NCBI GenBank assembly: GCA_936911875.1 | Contig: CAKZGB010000004.1 | Coordinates: 1-27,824, forward strand | DNA from: an uncultured Lysobacteraceae bacterium | GTDB taxonomy: Bacteria > Pseudomonadota > Gammaproteobacteria > Xanthomonadales > Xanthomonadaceae | Direction: 5' to 3' | Length of the DNA stretch: 27,824 nt | In this document: piece after piece, positions 14,172-22,638 of the stretch | How positions within the stretch are numbered: position 1 is the first letter of the stretch | Layout: each line of letters opens with the position of its first letter | Translations under genes and position numbers: made by a program | The notes under the pieces: model-generated | Told to the model about the DNA's origin: nothing | Databases searched by the model: none | What the model saw: only the letters and a program-made list of their open reading frames with translations

Positions 14172-15296
14172 TCAACACTTGGATGCCGGAATCTTGGCAC
14201 CGGAACGACTGTGGTGATACGCAGAGGTCAGATGGTATTTATCGTAACCGGCCACGAAGAACGCCAGGCCACCCAACTGATTGCGCTCGAGAAAGTCGAC
14301 TTTCTTGCTGAGCGCATTCATGCCTTCGTACCAGCCTGCGGCCCATCCATTGGGTGTCGGCAAGATGTAGTTCGAGGAGCCGGACATCTCTTCGTGCGTA
14401 CAGTTGTAGCGCGACACACGTTCGGCAACATTCGGGGTTCCGGGCGTCTGATTGTCCATCGGTTCTAATGTCGTGATGACACCCGGGCCGGTGGTGGGTG
14501 AGCGCGGGTCTTGCGTCGACACGGGCCACTCATAACCGTACAGCGGATACGACAGCAGAATGCGATCGCGGGGAACACCCATCGCCATCGTCTGGCGCAT
14601 TACATTTTCCCAGGTCACAGACTCAGGCCCGGAGATGGGCGCAACGGGCCCTGAGTTGGGGCTGGTCAGCCAGTGCGCATCGTAGGCCTGCACCACGACC
14701 CAATCGGCAAGCGCCAAGCCGGCGCGGTCATACAGTTCAGGACCGCCCATCGGCAAGAAAATTGAAAGTTTGCGAGGCGTGTCGGAATCTTTTAACAGCG
14801 CGGACAGACGTTCGAGAAACTGACGCAAGGATGCTGCAGCCTGTGGCGAAGTCTCACCGTCGTAGAACTCAAAATCAAGATGGATGCCCTGCACCTCCGG
14901 ATCATCCAATAACAATTGGCATTCCTTGAACAGACGATCGGACGCAGCGGGATCGGAAAACACGGATTCGAACCGCGGGTGATCCTTGATCGTCAGCGTC
15001 AGGTCCAACGGCAGCTCGAGCTCATTTGAGATTTTGCGAAGTGCACCCTGGCGCTCAGGCCAACCGTTGGCATTCTGAATCCGCCCGTCGCCACCTATTT
15101 CAATTTCAAAAAATACCAGACGGTCGAAACCGGAATTACGTACGCCGTCCTCGGTCAGCGGGAGCCACCAGCTCGAGTACGCCCACGACTGGGGACCTTT
15201 CTTGGTCAGTACCTGATCAGAGGTACATGCGCCTAGCACCATTAGAACGATTCCCAGTCCACAGAAGGCTCGGATTAGGGAAAGGGTCCTTTTCAC
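14172..15296 (-). CDS. GH18-like lipoprotein glycoside hydrolase
   Basis: I place the start at GTG 15296, giving a classic lipoprotein signal (MKRTLSLIRAFCGLGIVLMV, then LGAC). A TTG at 15311 would add five residues. The 374-aa product has a TIM-barrel pattern with GIHLDFEFYDGE, close to the GH18 DxxDxDxE motif and keeping the terminal Glu, and WVVVQAYD as the later Tyr-containing strand. The final GGLAFFVAGYD resembles the last barrel strand. GH18 enzymes act on GlcNAc-containing polymers, so this supports an amino-sugar product, in contrast to the GH8 BcsZ of cellulose operons. The first Asp positions of the motif are altered (QGIH), so activity is uncertain. Confidence 0.7.
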   Translation of the reverse strand: MKRTLSLIRAFCGLGIVLMVLGACTSDQVLTKKGPQSWAYSSWWLPLTEDGVRNSGFDRLVFFEIEIGGDGRIQNANGWPERQGALRKISNELELPLDLTLTIKDHPRFESVFSDPAASDRLFKECQLLLDDPEVQGIHLDFEFYDGETSPQAAASLRQFLERLSALLKDSDTPRKLSIFLPMGGPELYDRAGLALADWVVVQAYDAHWLTSPNSGPVAPISGPESVTWENVMRQTMAMGVPRDRILLSYPLYGYEWPVSTQDPRSPTTGPGVITTLEPMDNQTPGTPNVAERVSRYNCTHEEMSGSSNYILPTPNGWAAGWYEGMNALSKKVDFLERNQLGGLAFFVAGYDKYHLTSAYHHSRSGAKIPASKC

Positions 15297-15323
15297 GGTA
15301 GTAGAGTCCAAATCGTCATGAAG

Positions 15324-16073
15324 TTATGCCTGAGTCTGATCGACTAGCCAGTCAACCAGATACTCAATGTCGAGAGAAACCATAGCTGAAGGTGCATATT
15401 GCACCACCGGCTGCTGATATGCCATAGCCATTCCGACACGAGCATCCCGATGAACAGTAACCGGTGCCAAGGGGATTTCGCGATCGTTGGCGAGTGCATT
15501 GCGCACCTGATGACCCAAGCGCCCGTTAATGGGCTGCTGGTTAATCACAACAAAGCTCTCGCGATAACGCGGGTTGGGTCTGGCGTGCTTCTCTATCAGT
15601 TCGAACGCTTGCGGCACCGTGGCATACGACGCCGCATCGGCCAGTACAACCATCAGTGCCATGGAGGTGGTGGCCAGGGCCTGGTTGAGATACACATTCG
15701 GACCGGGTGGCGTATCGAGGATGACATAGTCAAAGCCGAGCGGCTCCAGTGCCGTCACACTCTTAGCCAGCCAGTCCGGATTCTCTGCAAGAAACGTTTC
15801 AAACAGCGCCAAATCCTCACCTTGCACATCGCCGAACGGAGCGAAATACACGCCATGCGGACTGGTAAACAGGACGTTGCGGCTCAGTCCTTCGCGCACA
15901 AAACCTGCGGCATCCGCGACATCCATGCCCAGATGCAAACGCAGTGCGTTCTGCGGATCCAAATCCACAGCCAGTGTCCGATAGCCGCGTCGATGCAGCC
16001 CATGGGCAATGTTCCCTGCGAGAGTGGTTTTGCCTACGCCGCCTTTTGCGGACATCAGTGTGATGACTTGCAT
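15324..16073 (-). CDS. ParA/MinD-type ATPase, BcsQ/WssJ-like
   Basis: This 249-aa protein carries a deviant Walker A (SAKGGVGKTT, residues 8-17), a switch I-like DLDPQNALRLHLG, and Walker B YVILDTPPG. It is a close relative of BcsQ (YhjQ), a MinD-like ATPase of bacterial cellulose operons thought to place or activate the synthase. It is the second such ATPase in the operon; the first is at 20655-21410. P. fluorescens wss operons likewise carry two MinD-like genes (wssA and wssJ). It sits between bcsB and the GH18-like gene. Confidence 0.88.
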   Translation of the reverse strand: MQVITLMSAKGGVGKTTLAGNIAHGLHRRGYRTLAVDLDPQNALRLHLGMDVADAAGFVREGLSRNVLFTSPHGVYFAPFGDVQGEDLALFETFLAENPDWLAKSVTALEPLGFDYVILDTPPGPNVYLNQALATTSMALMVVLADAASYATVPQAFELIEKHARPNPRYRESFVVINQQPINGRLGHQVRNALANDREIPLAPVTVHRDARVGMAMAYQQPVVQYAPSAMVSLDIEYLVDWLVDQTQA

Positions 16074-16084
16074 GAAGGCTCCCG

Positions 16085-18571
16085 TCAGCTGCGACGCTTA
16101 CGTTGACGGCGATAGCCCAGTGTGGCGAGCGCGGCGATGGCGAGTAGACCGGAGATTGCAACGGCGAGCGGCTGATCGCGAAGGAACCAGCGCACCTTAC
16201 TGACCACCGGTAGTGAACCCAAGTAGTAGGTCGGTGTCACCTTGGCGGTCTCGATGTTCTCATTACCGATCAGCGAGAAGTCACCTCGAATCTGATTCCA
16301 GCGATCGGGGTCGCTAACGGCGTCCGAAATTTTCTTCAGATCCTGCGCACGATCTGCATACAGGAAGACAGCATTGCGGCCCTTCTTTAGCGGCGACTCA
16401 AACCCCATTGCAACCGAGATGGAACCGGCGCGTGCCAGATTGATCGAACCGAGCGGAGAGAGTTCCAGATCGGTGTCGGACTCTTCCCAACGGTATTGTG
16501 GCCGCCAGCTATCGACGGTTTCACGCAGACGGCGCTGCCCGCCGACGTTCGAGATCGGCAAGTTATCGGCCCACTGCGCTATCAGCGGCTGGCTGTTACC
16601 GGAACCGATCACCAGCAGATCCTTGTCAGCAAAGTTGGCGACGCCGGCGGGATCTGTCACTGCATGGCGCAGGACCGGGTAGCCGGTGGACTCACCCATC
16701 AGCTGCATCGTCTTGAGATACAGGCTGAGCTCGGCTTCATTCGCGTTCGAAGGAAGTACGACAGCCGTCTCGGACAAATCGGCCATTCGCGTAAACGGGA
16801 AGCCCATGCTGCTGAACATCTGCAGATCGGGCATCGCGGCGTAATGCGGAAAGCCGGAATAATCGAGCCACGATTCGCTGTCGACGGAACCCACCATGGC
16901 CGCCAACGGTACGTTTTGGCAATCGCCACCGCCGCGAATGTCAAAGTTGAAGCCGAAGGTGAGCTGATCACGACCTTGCGTTGCATAAGCCGGCAAATGG
17001 AAATTCAGCGTGCGCAAGGAAACGCCATCGATTGGCTTGAGCAGGCGCACGTTAGGCAGCGGTGCGGGCTTGCCCTGTTCTGTCTTCTGCTTGATAGTGC
17101 GGTCGGTGACCGTATGATCTGCCAGCGAAATGCTTTGCAGCGCCTGACGGTTCAGAGCGATGTTGAGATTTGAGTTGTCGAGCGTCGGCAGCTGCGTGGC
17201 CCGATAGCGGATCTCTGCAGGGGCACCGAGCGTACGCCAGGTGAACACATCCGGCGGTACGCGGTAGTTGACGCGAACTGCACCGGCGATCTGATTCTCG
17301 AGATTCAGATCGCTCTTGGAGGCCAGCTCGCCGAACTTGACCTTGCGATTCGTGGGGATCCAGGCCGGCGCATCGTAAGGCTTGCGTGCGGCCGGCAGAT
17401 GGTCACCGGTGACCACCGCATTGGTGCCGGAGAGACCGCGGGAATCCGTAGCCAGAGCACGCGCGGCGCGGACCAGGCCTTCGTCATCGGCGCCGCTAAT
17501 GACCAGTACCCGGGCCGCCGGATTGTTCGGATTGGGCACCAGCGAGATGCCGGAGCCCGACGTGGAGCTGATCCCGGCAACGGATTCACCGCCGCGCAGG
17601 AACAGGATGGCATTGGTCGGCGGCAGCGAATTACGTATGGCCTGCAGATCTACCGAACGCGAGGCCGACACTGCACCGACCCACGACGAAACTATACCGG
17701 CCGCACGTACAGTCTCGGGACCCGGGTTGGTCGCAAACACCATCGGAATCCGGACGGGTTCAAAACTGCCGCGCGGTGCGAACAGATCGGCCACCTGACG
17801 CAGGTCATTGATGCCCGGATTGCGCGGTACTACGTCGAGTTCCAGCCGTGTCTGTTCGTGGATGGCCATCCACAACGTGCTGTTGTACGGGTTCTCACAC
17901 TCCAGTGTGTAGTGACCGACGAACTGGAATCGCAATTCGTTGTTGCGCGTAAATATCGAAGGCGGAATCGGAATCTCGCGCTGATTATTGAGGTTTTGTC
18001 CCGGCGGCGTGCCGAACAGACCCACGTTCTGGCCGTTTACTGCAACGACCAGATGACTCAGCTCCGGCAGAAGCGCCGGCGAGTAGTCATAACCCATGAT
18101 CAGCCGTGCACCGACTACGGCTTCATCGGGGCGCAGACGGAAAGCAAAGTAGCGATCCGACGCGGTACCGGTCAGTCGCGGACCGCCCCATGCACCCAGT
18201 TGCTTCAGGCTGATCGAGACCGTGCGATTGCCCGGCACGCCTGGCCATGCCGGCGCCGATTCTGCAGGCGCAGCTGTCGCTGTCGAAGGCGCAGCCAACG
18301 CCGGCGAGACGGCGGGTGCCGTTGCAGCCGCCGGATTTTCCGCAAGCGGTGCATCACCGGTCGTAGCAGGTGCTGTTGCCGGATTGGGTACCGGCGGCCC
18401 TTTGGCATTGGCATACGGCGAGTTGACCGGCGGTGCCGCGTTGCGGGCCGTGGTCGGAACGCCTTGCGCCTCGGCCGTTTGCAGTACAAGGCCGATGGCA
18501 CAGACCAGAGTGGCCATCCCCATTACGGGGGCGACGATCTGGCGGCGACTCGATTTACGTTTGGTGGGCAT
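16085..18571 (-). CDS. bcsB: BcsB-like periplasmic synthase subunit
   Basis: This protein of about 828 aa has a signal peptide, a Pro/Ala-rich linker (residues 35-110), a BcsB core and a C-terminal transmembrane helix (PLAVAISGLLAIAALATLGY) with a basic tail. Core motifs include VSISLKQLGAW, GARLIMGYDYSPALLPELS, VAVNG, QFVGHYTLECENP with its Cys, and LNFHLPAYATQGRDQLTFGF. The ATG at 18571 is preferred over a TTG two codons upstream. In cellulose synthases BcsB partners BcsA, guiding the polymer through the periplasm via carbohydrate-binding and flavodoxin-like domains. Here it follows a BcsA-like protein that has lost catalytic motifs, so its polymer may come from the separate GT2. Confidence 0.9.
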   Translation of the reverse strand: MPTKRKSSRRQIVAPVMGMATLVCAIGLVLQTAEAQGVPTTARNAAPPVNSPYANAKGPPVPNPATAPATTGDAPLAENPAAATAPAVSPALAAPSTATAAPAESAPAWPGVPGNRTVSISLKQLGAWGGPRLTGTASDRYFAFRLRPDEAVVGARLIMGYDYSPALLPELSHLVVAVNGQNVGLFGTPPGQNLNNQREIPIPPSIFTRNNELRFQFVGHYTLECENPYNSTLWMAIHEQTRLELDVVPRNPGINDLRQVADLFAPRGSFEPVRIPMVFATNPGPETVRAAGIVSSWVGAVSASRSVDLQAIRNSLPPTNAILFLRGGESVAGISSTSGSGISLVPNPNNPAARVLVISGADDEGLVRAARALATDSRGLSGTNAVVTGDHLPAARKPYDAPAWIPTNRKVKFGELASKSDLNLENQIAGAVRVNYRVPPDVFTWRTLGAPAEIRYRATQLPTLDNSNLNIALNRQALQSISLADHTVTDRTIKQKTEQGKPAPLPNVRLLKPIDGVSLRTLNFHLPAYATQGRDQLTFGFNFDIRGGGDCQNVPLAAMVGSVDSESWLDYSGFPHYAAMPDLQMFSSMGFPFTRMADLSETAVVLPSNANEAELSLYLKTMQLMGESTGYPVLRHAVTDPAGVANFADKDLLVIGSGNSQPLIAQWADNLPISNVGGQRRLRETVDSWRPQYRWEESDTDLELSPLGSINLARAGSISVAMGFESPLKKGRNAVFLYADRAQDLKKISDAVSDPDRWNQIRGDFSLIGNENIETAKVTPTYYLGSLPVVSKVRWFLRDQPLAVAISGLLAIAALATLGYRRQRKRRS

Positions 18572-18585
18572 GGGCAAGGATCAGT

Positions 18586-20658
18586 TTACGAAGTGGCGCT
18601 GGATGAATGGGTCGTACCGGGACGCTGTGGCCTGTCCGTAAGAAAACCCAAACCGATAATTTGCAGGAGCCATTGACCTAAACGCGGTGGCGGCAACCAC
18701 ACCGGTCGGCGAATGAGTTCCCATCGTTGATCGTACTGCAGTTGGCGATAGGCGCTGACGTCCTCTTCCTCGGGCAGGAACTCGACAAGACGTCCGTTCG
18801 CATCGGCCTTTAGCGTGCCGTGGAAGGCCGCCTCGTGTGCGTTGGGGAACAGGATCTGTACGCGTCCTGACAAGGCATCACATTCAACGGCATCCTTCAG
18901 TTCGAGGCGGAGCGGAAGCTTGGGGAAATTCAATGCTCGGGCGAGTAGCAAGTGACCGTCGACCGTGCGCACTGCGGCGGGTTGACGCTCAATTCCGTTC
19001 AGGCCGTCGGCCAGTCGCGCACGTTCGTTAAACACCGCCCAATCGGAAATGATCAGCATCATCATACTCACGCCGGCAAGCAAACTCAGTGCCATCCATG
19101 GTCGGAACGGCCCTTCAACCATGGCCAGACGACCAATAGCAGCAAAGATACATAAGCCAACCGCTATTGCGGTCAAAAGATGGAACGGCCGGAATGGCTG
19201 CAGCTTTGGGTGCGAGTCGTCCAATACCGAACGCGTAGCGCTTCTCGCCATGGCCAAAGTAACTAGCGGGGGTAGTACCAGCGCCAGAAGCAGCTGGCGG
19301 ATCTCCCCCCCCAGACCCCGATGCAGCGGACCTTTGGAACGCGTATTTGCGATAAGTCCTAACATCAGCAGCGGCAGCAGATAGGCTAAATACAATGACA
19401 CATACGAGTTCACCGGGAAGATGCCGAGCAATCCGATCAGCAGAAAATTCGTCAGTACCAGGAACCATGCGTAGGGCGTGCCGCCGCGAATGATTTCATT
19501 GACGCGGTGCAGTCGTTCGCGTGCCCTGAGTGCCTGCTCCGGAACCGAGGTTTCCAGTCTCACCCACGGAGGCCCGATCTGCGGATTCGGGTTTTCAAGC
19601 AACGACTGACCCACGGTTGCTACCGAACCACCGGTGTCTTCAAGTGACTTGGCCGAGAACGGCCGACCGGGCTCCACCTCAGACCACCACAGTCGACGTA
19701 CCATGGCGAGTTCTTCGCCATCAGTAGACAGCATGTTATTGCGGACCGTGGCACCATCGGGTGGCATGTAACGGTGATCCATCGTATGCAGAACGGCGAG
19801 CTTGGGGTCGCGGTGCATCCATTCGACCCAGTTACGCAAAACGCGCGGATCGCCGTGCAATGACTCGACATGGTCAGTGCACATTAGCGCCACGAACTCG
19901 CCGTTACTCTTGGGCAGGCCGACGTAAAAGCCATCCGACAGAGTTTCAGAGACCGCGCCACCATGGACGATCGGCGTCGCACCCGCCTGCATAATGACTT
20001 CGCGGTGACGCAAATCAGAACAGGCCACAAAGAAACGCAAGCGATCTGCCGGCCAGTCCTGCTGGCGGAACTCCCGAATCCAGCCGCGGACTTGACTCAC
20101 ACTCAGCAACGTTTCCTGGTGCGCAATCAGTACGACGTCAATATAGGGGTCGTTATCCGATGCGGGCAAACGGGGTGCGCGCTCCAGTAGAAACGGAAAC
20201 GCGGTCTGCACCATTTGCAGACCGAAAGCCACAACCAGAAAGAGTTCCGCGTCCCACAGCAGCACTGAGGGGATTCCGAAATAGTCTTCGGTCAAGGTGT
20301 ACTGAAAACGCCAGGACAGATAGCGCAAGCCGGCCAACATAGCGAGCCCCGCCACCATCAGAAACGCAAGGCGTCCCGCGAGACGCCGCAGAAACAGTGA
20401 GGTCGCCACACAGACCACCGCAAAGATCAGTTGACCCTTTAACGTGTGTTCCGTAGTGACCGTCAGAAGCAGCAACACCGAGCCTGTGATGCTCAGCAGC
20501 AAATTGAGTGGTCCGCCGTAACTGGTCGTATTGCCTACGGCGTGGCGCTGAAGCCATTCATTGATAAATATCGCGGTGTACTCACGCGTTGGCGCGTAAC
20601 GCTGGGCAATTCCCCAGCGCTCCTGCCATAAACGCACAAGTGCCGTCGGCATCATCAT
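18586..20658 (-). CDS. BcsA-like membrane protein without catalytic motifs
   Basis: This 690-aa protein has the BcsA layout: N-terminal transmembrane helices ending LRYLSWRFQYTL, a cytoplasmic GT2-like domain (about 170-400), further helices, and a degenerate PilZ-like tail from about 570. In BcsA the active site uses a DxD, a TED and Q(Q/R)xRW. Here the DxD block reads CTDHVES, the TED region LEDTGG, and the QxxRW region RARERLHRV. The PilZ RxxxR is also not intact (ERQPAAVR). It is therefore predicted not to synthesise polymer and not to bind c-di-GMP in the canonical way. It overlaps bcsQ by 4 bases and precedes bcsB, and may be a structural platform for the PgaC-like enzyme. Confidence 0.8.
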   Translation of the reverse strand: MMMPTALVRLWQERWGIAQRYAPTREYTAIFINEWLQRHAVGNTTSYGGPLNLLLSITGSVLLLLTVTTEHTLKGQLIFAVVCVATSLFLRRLAGRLAFLMVAGLAMLAGLRYLSWRFQYTLTEDYFGIPSVLLWDAELFLVVAFGLQMVQTAFPFLLERAPRLPASDNDPYIDVVLIAHQETLLSVSQVRGWIREFRQQDWPADRLRFFVACSDLRHREVIMQAGATPIVHGGAVSETLSDGFYVGLPKSNGEFVALMCTDHVESLHGDPRVLRNWVEWMHRDPKLAVLHTMDHRYMPPDGATVRNNMLSTDGEELAMVRRLWWSEVEPGRPFSAKSLEDTGGSVATVGQSLLENPNPQIGPPWVRLETSVPEQALRARERLHRVNEIIRGGTPYAWFLVLTNFLLIGLLGIFPVNSYVSLYLAYLLPLLMLGLIANTRSKGPLHRGLGGEIRQLLLALVLPPLVTLAMARSATRSVLDDSHPKLQPFRPFHLLTAIAVGLCIFAAIGRLAMVEGPFRPWMALSLLAGVSMMMLIISDWAVFNERARLADGLNGIERQPAAVRTVDGHLLLARALNFPKLPLRLELKDAVECDALSGRVQILFPNAHEAAFHGTLKADANGRLVEFLPEEEDVSAYRQLQYDQRWELIRRPVWLPPPRLGQWLLQIIGLGFLTDRPQRPGTTHSSSATS

Positions 20659-21410
20659 CGTTCGAACATTCGCTCCAGACGTGTTGTCAGCAAATCCAGA
20701 TCGCGACCGGCTTGAGAGTTAGGAGCGTAGCTCCGCACGACGCGATGTACCGCCAGCGCTTCGGGCACGGACTCATCGCGATGAATCATCATCGGCAGCA
20801 GACGCGAACCGAACCGGGTGACCAGCATGTTGAGAATATCCGCGGCCAACGGGTCGCCTGCTTCAAACTGATTTATCAGGTAGTGGCAACGCAACTCCGG
20901 CCGCACCGCCTGAGTTTTGGCGACGACTTCTTCCATGTCATTGACTGTGGTCAGGGACGCCAGATCCGGCAGCAGCACCGCTAGCAAATGCTCAGCACAC
21001 TGCAACACCTGCTGCAGATAGACAGAGTGGCCGGGCGGCGAGTCGACCAGCACAATGTCAAATTGCTTGCGCAGCCGCGCTACCCGATCTCTCAGACCAT
21101 ACGGCCGATATCGTAACAGTTCCTCAAATTCCAGTCGCTGGGATTCGTCGGAACGCCCATAAGGAAAGATGCGAATTTCAGTACCGGGAATGGCCCAACC
21201 GTCGCCGATTCCATTGCCGGCCAGCGCACTCTGAATAATGCCGGGTAAATCGCGATTATCGTCAGTGAAGTGCCAGGCCAAGCCGTTTTGCGGATCCACG
21301 TCGATGACCGCGACACGATGACCGCGTCGGCCAAATGCAGCGGCAAGATTGGCGGTAAGCGTCGTTTTCCCAACTCCGCCCTTCATGGACACGACGCCAA
21401 TGATGTTCAT
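20655..21410 (-). CDS. bcsQ: BcsQ-like MinD-family ATPase
   Basis: This 251-aa protein opens with MNIIGVVSMKGGVGKTTLTA (deviant Walker A), then VIDVDPQNGLAWHF and Walker B IVLVDSPPGHS. The pattern, with WHF after the DPQN motif, is that of BcsQ/YhjQ from cellulose operons, which controls localisation or activity of the synthase complex. It overlaps the upstream scaffold gene and the downstream BcsA-like gene by 4 bases each, so the three are translationally coupled. Confidence 0.93.
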   Translation of the reverse strand: MNIIGVVSMKGGVGKTTLTANLAAAFGRRGHRVAVIDVDPQNGLAWHFTDDNRDLPGIIQSALAGNGIGDGWAIPGTEIRIFPYGRSDESQRLEFEELLRYRPYGLRDRVARLRKQFDIVLVDSPPGHSVYLQQVLQCAEHLLAVLLPDLASLTTVNDMEEVVAKTQAVRPELRCHYLINQFEAGDPLAADILNMLVTRFGSRLLPMMIHRDESVPEALAVHRVVRSYAPNSQAGRDLDLLTTRLERMFER

Positions 21411-22132
21411 TTTCGTCCTAGGCGGGTCAGGAAGCCGCGCGCTGTCGGCGCGCCGGCAGTTGGCGACGGACTTGACGGCACATCGGATTTGACGGCCGGT
21501 GCTGCACTTCCGCCACTAATACGGCGGAACAACGCTGAAAGACTTGAAGGCGTTGACTCGGGTTTTGCCGCCGGAGGCGAAGGCATTGCGGGCGCAATCC
21601 CGTGTTCCGCAACGGCCGGCGTCGCCGCGCGCACCGGTGGGACGGTAGTCGCGGGAGCCGATTCAGCGGGTGCCGGCTTGGCAAACGGATTATGCGGATG
21701 CGACGCCACAGGCGCGGGAGCGGAAACAGGTTCAGGTCTGGACATGGGAGCCGCCATCGATGCCGGAGTAAACGGCGCACGAACTGAAGGTGTCGAGGCC
21801 ATGGCTTGCATCGAAGACAGAGACTCGTCTGCTGCAACTTCAGGCACGGGTTCCGGCGGCGCATTGCGCAGAGCCATGCGGGTTTTCAGCAAGCCCTCGG
21901 CCAGCAAGTCGGCGCGCGTCTCCTCGTCCTCAATGACTTCCGGCAGTTCGACATTTTCCGGCACCGACCAAGCGGCATCGCGTTCGGAATCGGACAACCG
22001 CGGCGTCACCGGCTGGTCTTCGCGCGCTAGAGCCTGCATCAGCGGCCAAGTTGACGGGCGCTCGGGCTGGTCAACGGACTGTCCCTCCTCACGAGGCGGC
22101 ACTAGGCCGAAAAATTCCTTGGTGTTGGGCAT
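21407..22132 (-). CDS. Pro/Ala-rich scaffold protein, BcsO/BcsP/BcsH-like
   Basis: This 241-aa protein is low in complexity, rich in Pro, Ala, Ser and Glu, and probably mostly disordered and cytoplasmic, with no signal or membrane segment. A short acidic region (EVIEDEETRADLLAEG, about 64-79) and a C-terminal SLSALFRRISGG followed by GFLTRLGRK are the only ordered-looking motifs. Cellulose operons with BcsD often encode such proline-rich partners (BcsO, BcsP, BcsH) that organise BcsD filaments. Its place directly after bcsD and before bcsQ fits this role. AGGAG precedes the ATG. Sequence similarity to any one of these families cannot be asserted by eye. Confidence 0.7.
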   Translation of the reverse strand: MPNTKEFFGLVPPREEGQSVDQPERPSTWPLMQALAREDQPVTPRLSDSERDAAWSVPENVELPEVIEDEETRADLLAEGLLKTRMALRNAPPEPVPEVAADESLSSMQAMASTPSVRAPFTPASMAAPMSRPEPVSAPAPVASHPHNPFAKPAPAESAPATTVPPVRAATPAVAEHGIAPAMPSPPAAKPESTPSSLSALFRRISGGSAAPAVKSDVPSSPSPTAGAPTARGFLTRLGRK

Positions 22133-22152
22133 GAGCTAGCTCCTACGCATCT

Positions 22153-22638
22153 TTACGCCGACAGACGCAGGGTGAGAACGAAATGATCTTCGGTAGCGCC
22201 TTCGATCCGCACTTTCATGGAATCATCGGCTCCGAGTTGCTTGAAGATAGCCTCATAGAAGCCCTCGAGCAAACCGCAGGACCAGTGCAAATGCTGAACT
22301 GCCTTGTCGCCGGATAACGGCGCGCCATTGTGGATCACTTGCAGGCCGTCTTCGACTTCGTGCAGTCGCGCCCAACCCCAACGGTTAGCCGACCAGAACT
22401 TATTGACCAGCTCATTCAATGTGACGAGATCCTGTGCCGGTGCAAATTGCTCCGCCGCATCAGTCGCCCATACTTTGCCGAACAGATGACACCAGGCACG
22501 CAGGGTGCCGGGCTCTGCTCGCTGCTCGAGCTCACGAAAAATGGACAGCAGCAATGACTCCGGCAATCCGAAGGGCTGATCGCGAATGAACGCCACCATC
22601 AACGGGTAGGCGCCATCTTTGGCGAAACTGTCGATCAT
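22153..22638 (-). CDS. bcsD: BcsD-like cellulose-synthase-type subunit
   Basis: This 161-aa protein is the usual length for BcsD. Recognisable blocks are LNELVNKFWSANRWGWARLHEVEDGLQV (about 85-112), HNGAPL, and the C-terminal WSCGLLEGFYEAIFKQLGADD. In cellulose makers BcsD forms ring oligomers that help organise nascent glucan chains or the synthase array. A strong AGGAGG lies 6 bases before the ATG, and the start overlaps the upstream stop. Its occurrence beside a PgaC-like synthase is unusual. Confidence 0.85.
   Translation of the reverse strand: MIDSFAKDGAYPLMVAFIRDQPFGLPESLLLSIFRELEQRAEPGTLRAWCHLFGKVWATDAAEQFAPAQDLVTLNELVNKFWSANRWGWARLHEVEDGLQVIHNGAPLSGDKAVQHLHWSCGLLEGFYEAIFKQLGADDSMKVRIEGATEDHFVLTLRLSA

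Noticed and set aside
17399..18676. 425-aa plus-strand frame opposite bcsB
   Set aside because: Arg-rich antisense shadow; bcsB on the other strand has clear family motifs and operon spacing.
21270..22139. 289-aa plus-strand frame rich in Gly and Ala
   Set aside because: Antisense of the Pro/Ala-rich scaffold gene; repetitive composition explains the open frame.
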